Of a DNA stretch of 35,475 nucleotides, positions 33,647-35,475 are shown one piece after another. Numbering within the stretch: the stretch's first letter is position 1; every line of letters begins with the position of its first letter. This stretch comes from Bacteroidaceae bacterium. Its GTDB lineage: Bacteria; Bacteroidota; Bacteroidia; Bacteroidales; Bacteroidaceae. The notes under the pieces are model-generated. The model worked only from the letters and a program-made list of their open reading frames with translations, searched no databases and had not been told where the DNA came from. The position numbers and the translations under genes are program-made. The stretch is from NCBI GenBank assembly GCA_900769465.1, contig CAAGGT010000311.1, forward strand, positions 1 through 35,475, written 5' to 3'.

Positions 33647-34468
33647 TTACTCTGCGCGAAGTGTGAAACGCTGGAAGCCTGTAGCTGTAAGCTCCTTGTC
33701 GAAGCCCTTCAAGAATTCAGCAACAGAAATCTTCTCGTTCTGGCAATAGCCCTGCTGGAGCAAGCAAACCTCCTTGTAGTATTTCTGGATACGACCGTCA
33801 GCAATGCGAGCAATCATATTCTCAGGTTTACCCTCCTCACGAGCCTTCTCCTCAGCAACAACACGCTCCTTAGCAATCAAAGCAGGATCAAGATCCTCGT
33901 TTGTGAGCGCGAGAGGCGCAGAAGCAGCAATCTGCATAGCAATCTCGTGACCAGCCTCGGCGTTAGCCTGTGACAATGCTACCATTGTACAGAGCATATT
34001 CTTCTTCTGGTGGTTGTATGTGTAAACATTCTCACCCTCAAGAGTCTTATAACCGTCAAGCTCCATCTTCTCGCCAGTGATACCTGAACGAGCTACGATA
34101 GCGTCCTGAACAGTACCCTCACCCATTGGAAGAGCCTGAACCTCCTCGATAGTAGCGCACTTAGCAGCTACAGCAGCATCAAGGATATCCTGTGTCAACT
34201 TAACGAAGTCAGCACCCTGAGCAACGAAGTCGGTCTCGCACTTCAAAGCGATGATGGCAGCGAAGCCATTCTCAGCCTTAACGAGTACACAACCCTCAGA
34301 AGCCTCGCGGTCGCTACGCTTTGCAGCTACCAACTGACCCTTCTTACGGATAATCTCGATAGCCTTGTCAAAATCGCCCTCACCCTCGGTCAAAGCGTTC
34401 TTGCAGTCCATCATACCAGCTCCTGTCATTGAACGGAGCTTGGCAATATCAGCCATTGTTACAGCCAT
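33647..34468 (-). CDS. tsf: Elongation factor Ts, 273 aa
   Basis: Guanine nucleotide exchange factor that recharges EF-Tu. The N-terminal UBA-like domain is ADIAKLRSMTGAGMMDCKNAL (residues 6-26), with TGAGMMDCK as the family signature. The core has IALKCETDFVAQ, and the second half includes MQIAASAPLAL and the C-terminal VAEFLKGFDKEL. The length of 273 aa is at the short end for Bacteroidales but matches many bacteria. It follows rpsB by 41 bp and shares its transcript; the terminator at 33599-33626 ends the unit. Confidence 0.97.
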   Translation of the reverse strand: MAVTMADIAKLRSMTGAGMMDCKNALTEGEGDFDKAIEIIRKKGQLVAAKRSDREASEGCVLVKAENGFAAIIALKCETDFVAQGADFVKLTQDILDAAVAAKCATIEEVQALPMGEGTVQDAIVARSGITGEKMELDGYKTLEGENVYTYNHQKKNMLCTMVALSQANAEAGHEIAMQIAASAPLALTNEDLDPALIAKERVVAEEKAREEGKPENMIARIADGRIQKYYKEVCLLQQGYCQNEKISVAEFLKGFDKELTATGFQRFTLRAE

Positions 34469-34509
34469 AGTATTTTTTGAATTTTAAAAGTTAATGAATA
34501 AAAGTGAGA

Positions 34510-35319
34510 TTACTCTGCAGCAGCCTCTGTAGCCTCCTCTGCCTTAGCAGCGCGTGCCTTTGTTGTGCGACGACGTGGAGCCTTCTTTGCCTCAGCGTTC
34601 TCCTCGTTCTCCTCTGTGTCAACCTTCTCTACCTTACGCTCCTCAAGACCCTCGGCAATAGCAGCACAGCAAGCGTCGAGGATAACCTCAACCGACTTTG
34701 TTGCATCGTCGTTAGCTGGGATTACGAAATCGATATCGTTAGGATTAGAGTTTGTATCAACAATTGCGAATACGGGGATACCAAGACGGTTAGCCTCGTG
34801 AACAGCAATGTGCTCCTTCATTACGTCAACCACGAAGATTGCCGAAGGAAGACGTGTCAAATCTGCGATAGAACCGAGGTTCTTCTCGAGCTTAGCACGC
34901 TGACGAGAAATCTGAAGAATCTCACGCTTTGAAAGGTTTGAATATGTACCGTCTGTTGTGAGCTTGTCGATTGTTGCCATCTTCTTCACAGCCTTGCGGA
35001 TTGTGGGGAAGTTAGTCAACATACCACCCGGCCAACGCTCAATAACGTAAGGCATACCTACTGACTGTGCCTTCTCGGCAACAATCTCCTTGAGCTGCTT
35101 CTTTGTAGAAACGAACAAGATCTTCTTGCCGCCCTTTGCAATCTGCTTCAAAGCCTCAGCAGCTGTCTCAGTCATAGCTGCAGTCTTGTGCAAATCGATG
35201 ATGTGGATACCGTTACGCTCCATAAAGATGTAAGGAGCCATTGCAGGGTTCCACTTACGTTTCAAGTGACCGAAGTGTGCACCGGCCTCAATCAAAGTTT
35301 CAAATGTAATTCTAGACAT
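34510..35319 (-). CDS. rpsB: 30S ribosomal protein S2, 269 aa
   Basis: Small-subunit ribosomal protein, needed for S1 binding and initiation. Family text: RITFETLIEAGAHFGHLKRKWNPAMAPYIF at the N-terminus, with later KKILFVSTKKQLKEI, RWPGGMLTNFPTIRKAV and LGIPVFAIVDTNSNPNDIDFVIPANDDA. A C-terminal extension of about 45 residues rich in Ala, Glu, Lys and Arg (EENEENAEAKKAPRRRTTKA) is common in Bacteroidetes S2. It is followed by tsf. In Bacteroidales, rplM-rpsI often come upstream, but the window ends 156 bp before the rpsB start without showing them. Confidence 0.98.
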   Translation of the reverse strand: MSRITFETLIEAGAHFGHLKRKWNPAMAPYIFMERNGIHIIDLHKTAAMTETAAEALKQIAKGGKKILFVSTKKQLKEIVAEKAQSVGMPYVIERWPGGMLTNFPTIRKAVKKMATIDKLTTDGTYSNLSKREILQISRQRAKLEKNLGSIADLTRLPSAIFVVDVMKEHIAVHEANRLGIPVFAIVDTNSNPNDIDFVIPANDDATKSVEVILDACCAAIAEGLEERKVEKVDTEENEENAEAKKAPRRRTTKARAAKAEEATEAAAE

Positions 35320-35475
35320 TTTGTTTAAATTTTAAATCGTTTACCTTCTTTTTAATTAAATCCTTTAACCAACCTCCCGGGTAGTCCACCACAGAAAGGG
35401 TGAAGTCCCGAGTGGTTTAGATACTAAACGTATATTTCGAGACCGAATATTAACGTTTACTGAACTGGAATCTAC
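35320..35475 (-). promoter_or_regulatory. rpsB upstream leader (window edge)
   Basis: No coding sequence is evident. On the minus strand it holds an imperfect hairpin (about 35426-35457: AAACG-TATATTTCG against CGAATATTAACGTTT), a short GTTTA/TAAAC repeat (35415-35429), and GC-rich segments ACCACTCGGGAC and CTACCCGGGAGGTTGG that could pair in part. AAGAAGG lies 33-27 bases before the ATG. This could be an autoregulatory leader for S2, but I cannot confirm it. Confidence 0.4.

Noticed and set aside
16000..35475. Possible change of GC skew on the plus strand between about 16 and 20 kb, suggesting a replication landmark
   Set aside because: A few hand-counted 60-base lines gave G above C near 12-15 kb and C above G in most lines after 19.5 kb, but one clpB line went the other way and gene direction confounds it. 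A cumulative skew over the whole genome would be needed.
1..35475. CRISPR arrays, insertion sequences, phage or integrative-element genes, tRNA and rRNA genes
   Set aside because: None was recognised on either strand; topB alone, without mobilisation or conjugation genes, is not evidence for a mobile element.

Overview
The window is a piece of a Bacteroidales chromosome, most likely from the Prevotellaceae or a close relative. The evidence is: (i) promoters of the Bacteroidetes type, a TTTG-like -33 box and a TAnnTTTG -7 box; (ii) three proteins ending in the short C-terminal domain typical of Prevotella-type type IX secretion (T9SS) cargo (YDLxGR...GIYIxxGKKVLxx); (iii) a PorE-like T9SS lipoprotein; (iv) a split MutA/MutB methylmalonyl-CoA mutase; (v) a conserved nusB-yajC-ybbR-coaE-DUF5606 block; and (vi) weak or absent Shine-Dalgarno sequences. 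The species cannot be named from the sequence alone.

Layout. 1-5.8 kb: a small unknown protein on the minus strand, divergent from an unknown P-loop protein that is followed by a very large BspA-type leucine-rich-repeat surface protein. 5.9-7.7 kb: topoisomerase III. 7.8-11.8 kb: the two methylmalonyl-CoA mutase subunits (propionate/succinate interconversion). 12-16.2 kb: a secreted endonuclease I-type nuclease with a T9SS tail, then the PorE-like envelope protein. 16.3-19.4 kb: rubrerythrin with an N-terminal rubredoxin domain, divergent from a lipoprotein with two fasciclin domains. 19.6-24.2 kb: glutamine-dependent NAD synthetase and ClpB. 24.3-28.6 kb: a minus-strand housekeeping set (nusB, yajC, ybbR, coaE, then DUF5606 and DUF4923 proteins). 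28.9-32.2 kb: a three-gene surface-polysaccharide cassette (pyruvyl transferase, family 2 glycosyltransferase, NTP_transf_5 nucleotidyltransferase). 32.2-33.5 kb: a broken metzincin-type protease gene and a small lipocalin-like lipoprotein. 33.6-35.5 kb: tsf and rpsB with the rpsB leader at the window edge.

How the parts fit: the PorE-like protein belongs to the machinery that exports and anchors CTD-tagged proteins. The LRR protein, the nuclease and (before it broke) the protease are candidate cargo. Most of the rest is core metabolism, translation or stress response. Nearly every convergent gene pair is separated by a strong, often bidirectional hairpin terminator, and most transcription units carry a recognisable TAnnTTTG promoter.

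I found no CRISPR array, insertion sequence, phage, tRNA or rRNA, and nothing I can defend as a wholly new system. The items most worth a second look are the frameshifted/truncated protease, a Cys-rich insert in the small mutase subunit, a perfect inverted repeat just upstream of clpB, palindromes at the rubrerythrin and polysaccharide promoters, and the repeat architecture of the LRR protein.
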